From the NCBI GenBank assembly GCA_028015205.1, contig CM051514.1, positions 28,660,150-28,724,149 on the forward strand: a DNA stretch of 64,000 nt, given 5' to 3'. A program made the position numbers and the translations under genes. The notes beneath the pieces are model-generated. The model did not search any database. It was given only the letters and a program-made list of their open reading frames with translations, and was not told the DNA's origin. Below are positions 33,261-44,828 of the stretch, in pieces. This stretch comes from Mytilisepta virgata (lineage: Eukaryota > Mollusca > Bivalvia > Mytilida > Mytilidae). Within the stretch, counting starts at the first letter, position 1; the number at the start of each line of letters is the position of its first letter.

Positions 33261-34559
33261 CACAAATTTTATAAATAAATTTATCTTTAACATGAAAACA
33301 TGTGTTGTTTTGATTTGATTCAATTTGCAACTTTAAAGTGAATCTCAATCTTTATCTTATGTTCATGTTGATTTTCCTAACATTAACGGCTATGACAGAT
33401 AATGTCACCTATATTAAGAAACGTAGGTGATACGAAGTATTCTAAGCATAATTCATTTACAATTACTTGAATACTGATACCGCTCCTGTAAATCGTGAAA
33501 AAGTTATAAATGGCATTGCGGACCCTAATACATTCAAGTCAGATACATACGTTATTTGTTCTCAAAACGTCTAGTAAATCAAGATATCAAAGATTCAATG
33601 ATAAACCTTGTTAGCTGTCTTATTTATGACCATAGAGGTGATAACTACTCTAAAGTAATGTGATTAGCGTTGGCGTCCGGAAAATAATACTCTAATTATG
33701 GACTGTAATAGATAGAGTTAAATGTTACCAGCATATTGTGGAGACAACATTACTTTTATCATGTAAATATTTCTTGATTATGTCTAAAAATAAAAATGCT
33801 TAATAACGATATCACAGGGATGGGGCATTCAGTGTTAAGAATATTTCTCTAATGAACTTAAAGTATGGTTTGAACAGTCGCAAGAAATACAGAGATTTCG
33901 GAGAGTTGTCATATTCTATAAAGGACGGAGATAAATGTAATGATTGTGCAATATAAATGTGATGATGGTGCAATATAGAAACGTAATATTTATGAATATT
34001 ATTCAGTCGTTTATAATGTCTGAAATTAAATATATAAATACACGTGTAGGTATACTGAATTATCCTAGCTATGAGTACAATATGTATTAATTGCCCATTG
34101 AACTTGAAATTAAAGAGACCACAGACAAATCCATTTGGGCTTCATATCTAGAATTGTACATATACAATTAATTTTACAATGTTTTATTAAAAACGCACAT
34201 GATGATTTTAAGTTTCCAATTGTGAACTGTCCCTTTCTTAGAAGTAACATGCCAAGGTGTATAAATTTCAAAGGGATTCAGGACCGCCGTGTATGTGATA
34301 TGTAAATGTACTACAACTTCTTAACCAGAGCGAAATCACTGTCGTATACACTTTTAAAACAGGATTATGTTCAGTCCTCGTTGAATTTATTAATCCAAAT
34401 TGATTGGCTGATACGAAGTATCTATCTCCCAATGAGACTAGATATCTTCAGTTAGATTTCATTTCTTACTGGAAGTGACACCCCACTAAGCCATTAATGC
34501 TATCTCTGTTACCCTTTTTAAAATAAATTACATACATATTCTATGGGTGCGGTTAACTC
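33261..34559. other. Intergenic, no gene seen
   Basis: AT-rich; no supported feature. Confidence 0.4.
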
Positions 34560-35215
34560 CCGATTTTTGTGCTGATGGTTTAGTCAGTGATATGTTTCTG
34601 AAAGAGGAATACCTAAGGATCACTGCTGGCAAGTTTGGTTCCAATTAGCTACTTTGTTTAAGAAAAGAAGATCGTGAATTCAATTTTCCCAGAGAGTCCT
34701 ATGCTCAATTAAGTTCGCCTATGGCGGACATCTTGGATGGTGGTCCAAGTCATCGGATATATTTAAGAAAGAAGACCACCTAAGGATCATTACTGCCAAA
34801 TTTGGTTCCAATCAGCTCAGTTCTTTCGGACAAGAAGATCTTGAAGTGAATTTTCCATAGGGCCTATTAGATGCCGTTCCTGGTCATCGGATATAAATCT
34901 GATAAAGGACTATCTAAAAACCCTTGTTGTCAAATTGGCTTCCTACTGGCTTATTGGTTGTAGACAAGACGAATTGGAAGTCACAGGTCAAACGCTAAAC
35001 TATGGTTGGCTCTGGTTGCCATCTTGGATGGCGGGCGGAGTCGTCGGATATCGTTTAGTTAAAGGACCACCTAAGGACAATTGCAGCAAAAGTTTGTTAC
35101 AATTTGCCCAGTGGTTTCAGGGAAACAAATCTTTAAATGAAAGTTTACGACCACAGACGACGGACACCACATGATGAAAATAGTTCACATGGCCCTTTGG
35201 TCAAGGTGATCTAAA
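34560..35215 (+). repeat. ~180-bp tandem repeat block ending in GACGGACACC
   Basis: About three to four units share 'gaccacctaaggatca', 'gtttggttccaatcagct', 'gacaagaagat', 'ccatcttggatgg' and 'tcgtcggatat'. It closes with 'cgaccacagacgacggacac' and 'ggtcaaggtgatctaa'. Same structural class as 504-1970 and 30229-31061. The 79-codon open frame at 34935-35174 is inside the repeat and is not a gene. Confidence 0.6.
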
Positions 35216-36555
35216 CAAGAAAGAGAAGTTTAGGTCAGAAAAAATTTTGATTGACATACAGAGGGGGTGATAGCAATATCTTTCTTCGAAAGTGGAGGGA
35301 TAAGTATTATGTAATATTTGGTAATACATTTTGTACATGTAATGATTTATTGAACTGTCCATACAAAAAGAACATTTTAAAACAGACTGGAACAGTTAAA
35401 CATTCAGTATTATATTCAACGTAGGATTCATGCAATCTTGTTCAATATTGTTTGATTGATACCGAGTTCGTAAATAAAAGCAGATTTATTAAATAATATA
35501 TTCTGACATTTGAGGTTGTATACATTATCTTCATGTCACGGTCAGTGTCAAAAATAAACATGGCATTATTCCACAGAGATCTTTCCTATTCAAATAATTC
35601 CAAAAAAAATCAAATATAATATTACGCCCATTCATTATAAGTTGCGCTTTATTCCCTCAGTATTATTAGTGACGAACTGTTTGATTAGCGTTAGATACTA
35701 TGCATACAAACTGGCATTGCGTTTCATTCCAAGATCGAAAATATCAGTCAAGAAGTGTTGGCCGAGATGAATGTAAACGCTAGAGTTAAGAAGACAATCA
35801 ACTGATAATGTGTTAAATAGATTTATATTACACTGGTAACAGATATCGTTACATCTCTTGAAAATGCATGTACCAAATCCAAAGAATGGGTAATATGTTC
35901 ACTTGCTCAAGTAATTTGCCGTTTGTTGGCTTTTTGTAACCTTTGACAGCATCTTGCATTTTATAGATATAACCAACATGTTTTCTATTTTCCAGGATAT
36001 CATCGGAAGTGGTTTCATGAATGACGGTATGATCCCTCATCCACATAGCGGCTATAGTTTAACAAACGTTCCAGCGCTTCAGCGCTGTTCCTTCACTGCG
36101 GACTTCAACATATTTTAACCTGACGTACAGCAACTTCTAAGTCCAAATTAATTAAATCGAAACAACATGTGCTTGCATGATAGAAAAATAGAGTGATGGT
36201 TTTCATTATGACGTGAACTGTGATCCCTCGTCGATTCGTTTGGCGAAATAGTTACCTGCGTTGGAAGAATGGAATCTTGTTTCACAAAGATTTATTTCTC
36301 AAAGTTATTAATAATTATTCAAAGAAAATATGTAAATAACGTTCTCCTATTCCTGACGTGTTTACTCGGTGGGTTAAAAATACATAATATCTTTAACCAC
36401 TTCCCGGTGATTAAATTTCTACGTGGGAATTACCGCCCTTTTTTCTACAGTTATTAGAACGATAAACTAGAGAAGTCCCGAAATGACGTCTATGTAAACA
36501 AACTACATAGCAACGACATTTTCTTGAGGTTTTTGTCGATAATCATAGGAGAAAC
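35216..36555. other. Intergenic, no gene confirmed
   Basis: AT-rich. At 35997 a strong acceptor-like GTTTTCTATTTTCCAG precedes about 40 open + codons ending near 36118, while the minus strand is open over 35849-36046. The two compete and neither has a known motif, so no gene is called. Confidence 0.3.
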
Positions 36556-36718
36556 AGATTCTCCTTCAATTTACTCGTGAGTTATGGAATTTCTCCACCC
36601 TCAATAGTTAAATTTTAGATTTTAACACGCTCGCTAAAGGCTCGCGTGTTGAAAATCGAAAATTTAACTATCTCGGGTGGAGAAATTCCATAACCCACTC
36701 GTACCTGAAGGAGAATCT
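36556..36718. repeat. Large hairpin element 2 (~70-bp arms)
   Basis: The outermost 13 bases (AGATTCTCCTTCA) are a perfect inverted match to the end (TGAAGGAGAATCT). Inner blocks GTTATGGAATTTCTCCACCC, AGTTAAATTTT and the base of the loop (CGCG-type 'cgctcgctaaaggctcgcg') are also inverted. The arms cover nearly the whole 163 bp, with only a short loop. The block GTTATGGA..TTT..CACCCT also appears in the hairpin at 57472-57623. Confidence 0.85.
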
Positions 36719-36799
36719 ATATTTACAAAATGGTCAAGAAAGTGATTAATTATAATTTATATAAACTAAAGTAAGAGAAAGATATTCATTATAAAATAA

Positions 36800-38570
36800 A
36801 AAACGTATCACAAAATACTAGAATAGATTTGATGCACTGTATGGCCATTTCGATGACTGATAACTCATCAACAGTGCTCGAGATCAATGTGTTGGAAACA
36901 CGTTTAAAGATATAATGATGAATTAATATGCACAAGAATGAAAAGCAAAAACAATTAAAAGAAACATGAATCCAAATTCAGCTTAGAGTTACCTCTGCAA
37001 CAAAAAGGAAGAGCCTTAGATATTTTTGATAATTTTGTCGATTGTTTTAACGGAAAATTTAAGTAATGAATCATGCCGGGAAATAATTCTGGCTACTGGG
37101 TTTATAATGCCCTCGGTGACTTACAGTCCACAAGCAGTGACATAGACCCAGTGGTAGTAATAAAAGGTATGACGGAAATAGATTTGATGCATGGTATGGC
37201 CATTTCGTTGACTGACAACTCATCAACGGTGTTCTACATCAAAGTGTAAGAAAACCTGTTAAAGATATAATGATGAATTAATAAGCACAACCATCAAAAA
37301 CCAAAACAATTAAAACAAACAGAAATACAAACTCAGCTAAGGGTTCCCCGCTGCATCAAAATGAAGAGCCTTAGACATTTCTGAAAATTTTGTTAAATTT
37401 TGAATAGAAAATTTAAAGGCATTAATTTTTTAGTATTGAATCATGCCAGTTCAAAAATCCTGGGTACTGCGCTAAAAATTCCCTCGAGGACTTACAGTCC
37501 ACCAGCAGTGACATAGACCCAGCGGTAGTAATAAAACGTATCACAAAATACCGAAATAGATTAGATGCACTCTATGGCGATTTCGTTGACTGACAACTCA
37601 TCAGCAGTGCTCGAGATCAAAGTGTTGGAAAACCGGTTAAAGATATAATGATGAATTAATAAGCGCAACAATCAAAGCCAAAACAATTAAAAGAAACAGG
37701 AATCCAAACTTAGCTAACGGTTACCTGTGCACCAAAAGGAAGTGCCTTATAAATTACTGATGATTTTGTCAAATTTTGAACAGAAAATGTAAAAGCATTT
37801 GAGTAATGAATCATACAAGGAAACCAGGAAAACATTCTGGCTACTGGGCTGATAATGCCCTCGGGGACTTACAGTTCACCAGCAGTGACATAGGCCTAGT
37901 GGTCGGAATAACATTTTGTCCTGTGAACAAGGCTGAAAATTCCACCTTATCTTTCGGTAAGCCTCTTTTATAATCGCTTCCACGAGCACTTCGGGTTACT
38001 TCTTGCATTTTAGTTTGTGATGTATTTCTTTTATGTCATATAACATTCATCGCATTTTTGGGAACGGTCTTGCTACGATCTGATTCTGAGTTCTTCTTAT
38101 TTGTGTAAAACTCAGATATAAATGGATAATTTTTAAATTATCGAATTTTATATTAATTTCGATTCTTTTGAACACATAATTTTCAGAGTTTAAATTGTTT
38201 TTCAAGAAGCTTAATGTACCTTTCTCAGTGGAAGAGTGCTTGTGTCATTGAGGAATTGCAGCCTATGAGCACTGGACCGGAGGTAAACCTCTGTCCTGAG
38301 TTTGAGTACTTTCTCGATGAAAATGAGGAAATGATCCTGCTACGGGTGTTTGGTATGCTCATGTTTTATTTCATTGATTAACTTGATGCGGATTTATAAA
38401 CTGTATCACAAAATATCGAAATAAATTGATGCACTGTATGGCCATTTCGTTGACTGACAACTCTTAAGCAGTGCTCGAGATCAAAATGTTGGAAAACCGG
38501 TTAAAGATATAATGATAAATTAATAAGCACAACAATCAAAAACCCAAACCAAGAAAAACGAAATCAAATC
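36800..38570 (+). repeat. ~370-bp tandem repeat family (three copies plus a fragment)
   Basis: Units start at 'gatttgatgcactgtatggc' near 36826, 37181 and 37559 (spacings 355 and 378), with a partial fourth at about 38400-38570 after a ~500-bp unrelated insert. Shared blocks: 'ccatttcgttgactgacaac', 'tcatcaacagtgctcgag', 'taaagatataatgatgaatt' and 'cttacagtccaccagcagtg'. A diverged remote copy is at 62440-62730. Non-coding. Confidence 0.8.
38229..38352 (+). other. Candidate exon inside the 370-bp repeat region
   Basis: A good acceptor (TGTACCTTTCTCAG, ending 38228) and a donor-like GTATGC at 38353 enclose 41 open codons whose product includes WKSACVIEELQPMSTG and EFEYFLDENEEMILLRVF. The composition (acidic, mixed hydrophobic) looks more like protein than the surrounding repeat. 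An open frame also runs from an ATG at 38213 to a stop after 56 codons. I recognise no family; it may be a repeat coincidence. Confidence 0.2.
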
Positions 38571-39040
38571 CGATTTAAACTAGTTTGTCCGAACCTCATC
38601 TATAACACTGTCCCGTCCATTTTATTATCGGTTTACGATACAGACACACATTTGATCTTGAACAGCCTCTCTTGTCTTGTTCATTATTATTTTGTCTGCA
38701 TTGCCATAATCAAGATAACAAGATCAAATCATTATAATTTTGTTGTCTTGCAGTCAATCAAGATCGTTCAAGACAAATTTAGACCAGTTCAGCACAGGTA
38801 AAGTAAAACACTGCATATTTCATTCTTAACTGCATGTAATTAACCGGTCTTAAAAAGACTTGATGGATTATTATCTGGATTATTCTGAAATCTTAAAAAG
38901 TGTGAAAACTAAGAAAATTAAGATTGTCAAGATAACAGAAGACAGAAATGGTCGGTTAAGATCAAAAGTGTTGTAAATTCTGATTGCAATCCTGTAAGAA
39001 AAAAGATAATTCACACAAATTGCGAAATAATTAAAAACCT

Positions 39041-39043
<3 letters not shown>
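38571..39043. other. Intergenic, no gene seen
   Basis: Short imperfect repeats of 'caagatcaaa' / 'gatcttgaac' type; no supported gene. Confidence 0.35.

Positions 39044-39109
<66 letters not shown>
39044..39109. repeat. (AT)33 microsatellite
   Basis: An uninterrupted 66-bp run of alternating A and T. Likely polymorphic in length and prone to cruciform formation. Confidence 0.95.
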
Positions 39110-39112
<3 letters not shown>

Positions 39113-39964
39113 CGCCATTGAAAAGCAAATAGCTTCTTTACCAACTTACTAATGTTGTGGTATTGACACGATTTTAATATACTCGTGTTAATATTTTCTG
39201 TTCGTTTGTGATGTTTTACGAGCGTAACAGATAAATATCAACACAGAAAGGAATTGTATGCATATATATTTGATATATGGTTAATTCTGAATTATATTTT
39301 CATAGTATATAGACATATATCAACAAAGCAAATATCTGTGCTTATTATCAGGCAAATGTCCTTCCGAACTGTTATTTACTAGATGACCTAGATTATAATG
39401 GAAATTTTGTCAGTTTCAACTTTTCAAACTTGCGATTTGACCGAACAGGCAGCAATTACACCGAAATGTGTTCTCACTACAAATACAGATATAAATCTGA
39501 CATATTTCAAGAATATTAAATCTATTATTAATTGTATTTCTGCTTTATCTTTTCCGAGGAGTATATATATATATAACTGGATTTTACGGCAAATGTCTTG
39601 ATTATAACTAAAGCTGACAAGACGGCTTATTAGTTCACTAAGATCAATGTCAAATTAATTATAAGGTAGAAGCTTTAGGAGGCCCCAAGGTGGTGATCAT
39701 GATTATTCAAAAAAAATACGACTAGCGCAAGCACACCCAACCTCTTTTCTCGAAAACAAATATTACCATTCGATGCCCGACTATATTCAATCCTTTTCCT
39801 TTTTACCATATGTTGGATTCTGACTTTTTCAAATTTCTTTCATGCCCAAAACCCCCATCCCCCCACCATCCCCTACTTCTATATGAAAATAAAATAGTTA
39901 TTCCTTAAATATCTGAATTAAAAACCCTAAATTAAAATAAATTCAAGGTAGTTTTAAACGATTG
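39110..39964. other. Intergenic, no gene seen
   Basis: AT-rich; the 67-codon open frame at 39398-39601 (+) shows no recognisable motif. Confidence 0.35.
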
Positions 39965-40122
39965 CATAAAATTTTTGCTTATATACTACATGGGTTTCTT
40001 TTTCATATCATATCCTATATCAACCCCAAGACACAAATATCACCCCGAGAACTTGCTCGAGAGATGATATGGGGTAAAATATGAAACAAATACCCATATG
40101 GTATATAAGCAAACATTTTATG
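39965..40122. repeat. Large hairpin element 3 (~58-bp arms)
   Basis: The left arm begins CATAAAATTTTTGCTTATAT and the reverse complement of the right arm begins CATAAAATGTTTGCTTATAT. The match continues with ATGGGT, TTTCATAT and CATATCA-type blocks to the loop at about 40023-40062, which itself contains the palindrome 'gagaacttgctcgagag'. Non-coding. Left-arm similarity to hairpin 1 lies around TTCATATCA. Confidence 0.85.
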
Positions 40123-41959
40123 TCATACCCTCTTTATCATGTATTGCTTATTTTCACGCCAGCTGTACATTGAGATCAAATGATTCGAATTCTTTAGTGC
40201 TACGATGGGTCCTGCTAGGATAACATGGCAAATTTACTTCCGATTGTACCATATTGGCAAAACTACCTATATCAACGCTAATTATTTAATAACTACTTAT
40301 ATAGGAATAATCTGCAGCACTAGGGCACAAACAAAAATGGTTCCAATCAGGGGATATTGAGAATGAGCTGTGGAGCGAATAAGCTGATAACTTAATGGGT
40401 ATTGCTACCATTCTCAAGCTCCATGTTTAACTTCAACTTTCCATACATTATATGATTCTTAAACTTAAGATTTGTTTTCATTTTGAAATAAATGCCAGTG
40501 AAAATGAATTCTGTTTTAAAAAGAGGTTGTCTTGTTGAATTCGAACGTGCAAGTTAAACCTGATGAACTAAATTTAAAGCTTAAAACTTTCGAATATTAT
40601 ATCATATTATCCCCTTCGTGCAAATACCGTCATCCGTTTGCCCAACAAAAACACACGTATGTCATATAAGGCAAACATTTAACAAGTTGTGTCAAATAGC
40701 AAAACCAAACAAGTTTATTGTGGTGGTTTTAACGTCCATTTATCAAAAATAAGGTCAGTGTAACAGGAGACGTGGCAAAATAAATGTTGTACAATATATA
40801 ACATAGTCGGGGCCAATTCTGACGTACTCATTTAAATCAAAGACATAATGGCCATCAAACCGTTTTCTGGGATAAACATAATTTACGTCTTACGTCTCGT
40901 ACAACTAAACTAATAACACGCCAATTTTAAATTATTGTCAGAACATTAATTTTGATATTATTTATGATATTCCATTCTCCGATTTCTATAAATCAGAATT
41001 AAATGTTTTTATAAATAATGGAGCAAAAACCAAAAATGAACCCGAATGCACATTGTTTTATCCTGTATTTCGTACAACAACCGTTTGTAATGGTGACTCA
41101 TTGTTTAATCTACGTCTGCCATCCGATCTTTGATTTGATACAGACGAAGATTCTAGAAACAATATAATGATACTGTCTGTTCGATTTTATATAATAACAA
41201 TTGCTTAAGAGCGATTTGCTGTGACACTCAAGATAAAATCTTAATACTATGTTTTAAGGTTCATGTTATGCAAGAAGAAAGACCATTAATCAACAACTTG
41301 TATCAAGTATTTTTAATATTCATGTACCAAATGACACAACTAGGTGGAAAATTTAAGTTTGAAAAAGGCCAGAGTGCCCAAATTTGGTGGAAAAGGCCAG
41401 GCTTAAAAATATAATGAAGAACCCAGCATTGAATATTACACTGAATCAAAGTTTTTATTTATAAGAAATAGTTTATGTTTACAGGCATCCAAGAAAAATT
41501 CAGGTTCGTGAATGCTGCAAAAATAATCGAATCAAAGATCACTTTCTTACCAGCTCTGACCTAATATAAACTTTTATTTGAATGTATCTTTAACAATAAC
41601 ACCATATTAAGATGGAATATATTTTGTATTCATACCAAAGCTAACAACTATCCACTGATATTTATCATTTCAAAGATTGACGTGGAGCAACTCATGATAA
41701 AGCAACAGTAGTCAAGGGATCTACATGTATATATAGCTGCGAGAAGGGCTATGGCTGGATTTGACTTCTCTTATTCTCATTAAGCCCTCAACAGAAAAAA
41801 AATAAAGACTATTGACTGTCATATCTTCATCTGTCCACTCATCTAAATTTATTCAATTACAAGAGGGCATTTATATTGTGAACGAATAAGCAAGACATAG
41901 AGATATATACATTTTAAGAGCGACATTGATGCTCTAAAAATGTATATATTGCTGTTCTT
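40123..41959. other. Intergenic, no gene seen
   Basis: AT-rich; no supported feature. Confidence 0.4.
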
Positions 41960-42075
41960 AGATGGTTTTTGCTGTAACGTTTTTGGTCTTCAACATTTTA
42001 GGTCTTAAACACAACTGATGAGTCATAAATCTACGAAATATGCACTTGGGCATCAAAATTGGTATCAAAAAATTT
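41960..42075 (+). repeat. Dispersed repeat, family D (copy 2)
   Basis: Contains 'cacaactgatgagtcataaa', 'ctacgaaatatgcacttggg' and 'catcaaaattggtatcaaa', parallel to the reverse complement of 33062-33260. Confidence 0.5.
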
Positions 42076-43254
42076 ATACAAGTACATATTTTTGTACCTG
42101 TATATTGTACATTTGAATATTCTGAAATCGGATTCCAACTGTGCAAGATAAGATGAAGACTAGTGACGGGTAAATATAAACTACAAATTAACTCATGCAA
42201 AACCATACATGTTTTGTTTTACAAAAAGGAACTGATCTTTTTTATCATTGTTGTTTTTAACTCATATCACTCAAAAGGCTTCAACAAAGAGAGGATTTCT
42301 CACAATGTACAGGTTCATAACCATGGCGTCGACTTCAGTGATACTCCAACAAAGACATTTTTTTTAATCTCTACACTGTACAATACTTCCCAGACTATAT
42401 TGCAAACAACACAGATCGTGCAATAGACAAGATTAACTAGTTGGTGTTAGAATTAGTCGCTTCCCGCTTGTCCGAAAGTTGAAAATCCGTCGAGAAAGTA
42501 AACATCGGTGGTGACTGTGCCGATGGGCAAGACAAATTTATCGATATTATAACTTATCCATCAATGCTTCAATACTTTGATAATGGAATTCCATGCAGCG
42601 TCTTTTATCCATACTCTGATTGACCAATATTTTTAAATGAGCCAATCAAAACATTGGATACTTTTACGATACCTAAATACCGCGTATAGCATACAAATGG
42701 CGACCTTTCACATTTTTAGTAAAGGCTACATTCCCGATGACCCGACAGAAATCAGAAAATTGGTAGTGTTTTAGTTAATGATGACACCAATAACAATGTT
42801 TTTTCTGTCAATACTGTACACATTGGTATTCAGTGAAAACCAGAAAAGGATGACATTGTAATTGTAAAACATGACAGAAGTACCAGTATTTGAAGATGAT
42901 GATGAGGCTTATGAAAGTGATGAAAGCTATGAATGGGAAAACAATGAACTGATTGGTGATATATATTAACCAAAAGAACAATATAGTGAAAGTTTAGTGT
43001 GTTCAAACGATCTTTGGAGTGTCACTAGTGAAAACTGTGTTACAAAATAAAGTTTTCAGTCATGAATATATTTTAATATTAATACTACAAATACTACATG
43101 GCATTAGTAAAGTCATTTGATAGTTTTCAACTAGTTGGGATTTCTTGAATATTTTTAGAGCAAGTTTAATATGGCTTGAGCTTGCCCTCCGGGTAAGTTG
43201 AGTTCAGTGTTATTTCTAACACTGGTAACTAAGGTGTAATCCAAAAGACATACG
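42076..43254. other. Intergenic, no gene confirmed
   Basis: No family motif. An acidic 32-codon open frame begins at the ATG near 42870 (MTEVPVFEDDDEAYESDE and on to a stop) but is too short and isolated to call. Confidence 0.35.
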
Positions 43255-43610
43255 TATTTCAAACGGGATGACAAACCTACGAATACAAATGACAACACAC
43301 AAACATCATGGGCAACACCAACTCCTATGAAAACCAGCAATGTACGCAGGTACTCTGAAAGAGTCCGCAGTTCATACCTTCGTTAACGGCACCCGTCGTG
43401 TGATCAATCCGATATCCGATAAAAAATGTATCCACCTAATAAAAACAGTGGGGAGTATGGAGGCAAGTGTCCTGTGATTTGTAATACTGAATCATATTGT
43501 ATCAATCAAAGAGTTTGTGGTGAAAATGTCCTTAGTGATGTCAACAATCTACTGACGAAACCCTGGTTGTAACTAAGACATGACCTCGAATATGAGATAA
43601 CAAATTTCAA
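43255..43610 (+). repeat. Dispersed repeat, family B (diverged copy)
   Basis: Shares the ordered blocks 'gcacccgtcgtg', 'ccgcagttcata', 'gtccttagtgatgtcaac' and 'gaaaccctggttgtaa' with the copies at 18355-18720 and 63605-64000, with heavier divergence. Confidence 0.4.
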
Positions 43611-44700
43611 TGCCATACTTGGAAGATGCTGGTTCATTTCAAGTAAAGAAAGAAAACTATTACGAATTGAGATTTAAGAAAAAAATCATAAACATTCGAT
43701 AAACAAGTTCAAAACGAAAACTTTCAAGGTCTTTATGACCTAGTTCAAAAACAAAACTGCACGAAGTACTTCCCATATATACTAATTTAATCACCATAAT
43801 ATTCTCCTTTGCTTAAATGTTTCTAGGTCATTGTTTTTCATATTTTTGCATGACATCACTGTGCTGGAATGGCGTGTAGTATGACGTTTATTAGAGATGA
43901 ATAATTTGTAAAGTACAATAATTACATTCCGATTGCATGGCAAGTATGCTTTATAGTTTATCCCTATGCTTGATTTACTTGATTCAATTAGCCGCCATAT
44001 TGAACGGAAATAAATTTTCTGTATAAAGTAGGACAAGACGGTGCCAAACTAGTTCGTCTGGTCTATTTATGGGTTTCTGTAATGGTTGACCATTACTTCT
44101 TACCAATTATATCAACTAATTTTATCTTAATCGAACCGATGTCGTCTTTAAAGGGTAACTACATAGAATATTATGGTAGTAAGATGATATTGTTTGAGTT
44201 AATGGCATGCAATAAAGGTTTTATCATTTTAACGTCAGTCCCATACACCAGTTGATATTGCTTCCTGTAAAAAAAGCATTCTGTTCTAATTCGCAATGTT
44301 TTCTTATTAAGATTTGCATATGCACAAATTTAGTATCAGAGTTCATTGACATTGAACTAATGCTTTTTAGAGTGATTTTTTAATACCTGTTAAATATTTA
44401 CCCTGATTTTGTCTGTGGAAATATTTATGAAGAAAGATGGATGAGCTAACACAAAACTGACTCGTGTTTTTTGCATTTCCGTTTAATTTAAAAATGTAAT
44501 AGAAAACTGTTTATACCATTACTCGACTTTCCATATATAACTGAATATATGCCATCAATATCATCTTTCGTCGTGTTGTTTTTTTTTACCTTGGTTGTCT
44601 TTCTTTAATCGATAATACTTAAATTTTACATGTTGATTACACGAACTGATCAACGTACACGTTAATCCACAATTTTAAAATTTCTTCAAATTTTGCTATG
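43611..44700. other. Intergenic, no gene seen
   Basis: AT-rich; no supported feature. Confidence 0.4.
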
Positions 44701-44714
44701 TGTCTAAACTACAG

Positions 44715-44828
44715 CATCTCCCAGACACTGAAGCCAGTTCTATCTATGATTACACCTATAAAACACAACGAGAAGTAACAGCAAGTTATCTACCTCTACC
44801 AAATTACTCAGGGAAGATACTACAATAA
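44715..44828 (+). other. Candidate terminal exon, unproven
   Basis: After an acceptor-like CTAAACTACAG (ending 44714) there are 37 open codons and a TAA. The product includes DTEASSIYDYTYKTQREV and a tyrosine-containing end (LPNYSGKILQ), reminiscent of cytoplasmic tails of receptors, but short enough to arise by chance. No partner exon was found. Confidence 0.15.

Noticed and set aside
35849..36120. Competing exon-like frames: minus 35849-36046 and plus from 35997 after a strong acceptor-like site
   Set aside because: Both strands are open over the same stretch, neither has a known motif and no partner exon was found.
42870..42969. Acidic 32-codon open frame (MTEVPVFEDDDEAYESDE...)
   Set aside because: Too short and isolated; acidic GAT/GAA runs are easily produced by a simple-sequence stretch.
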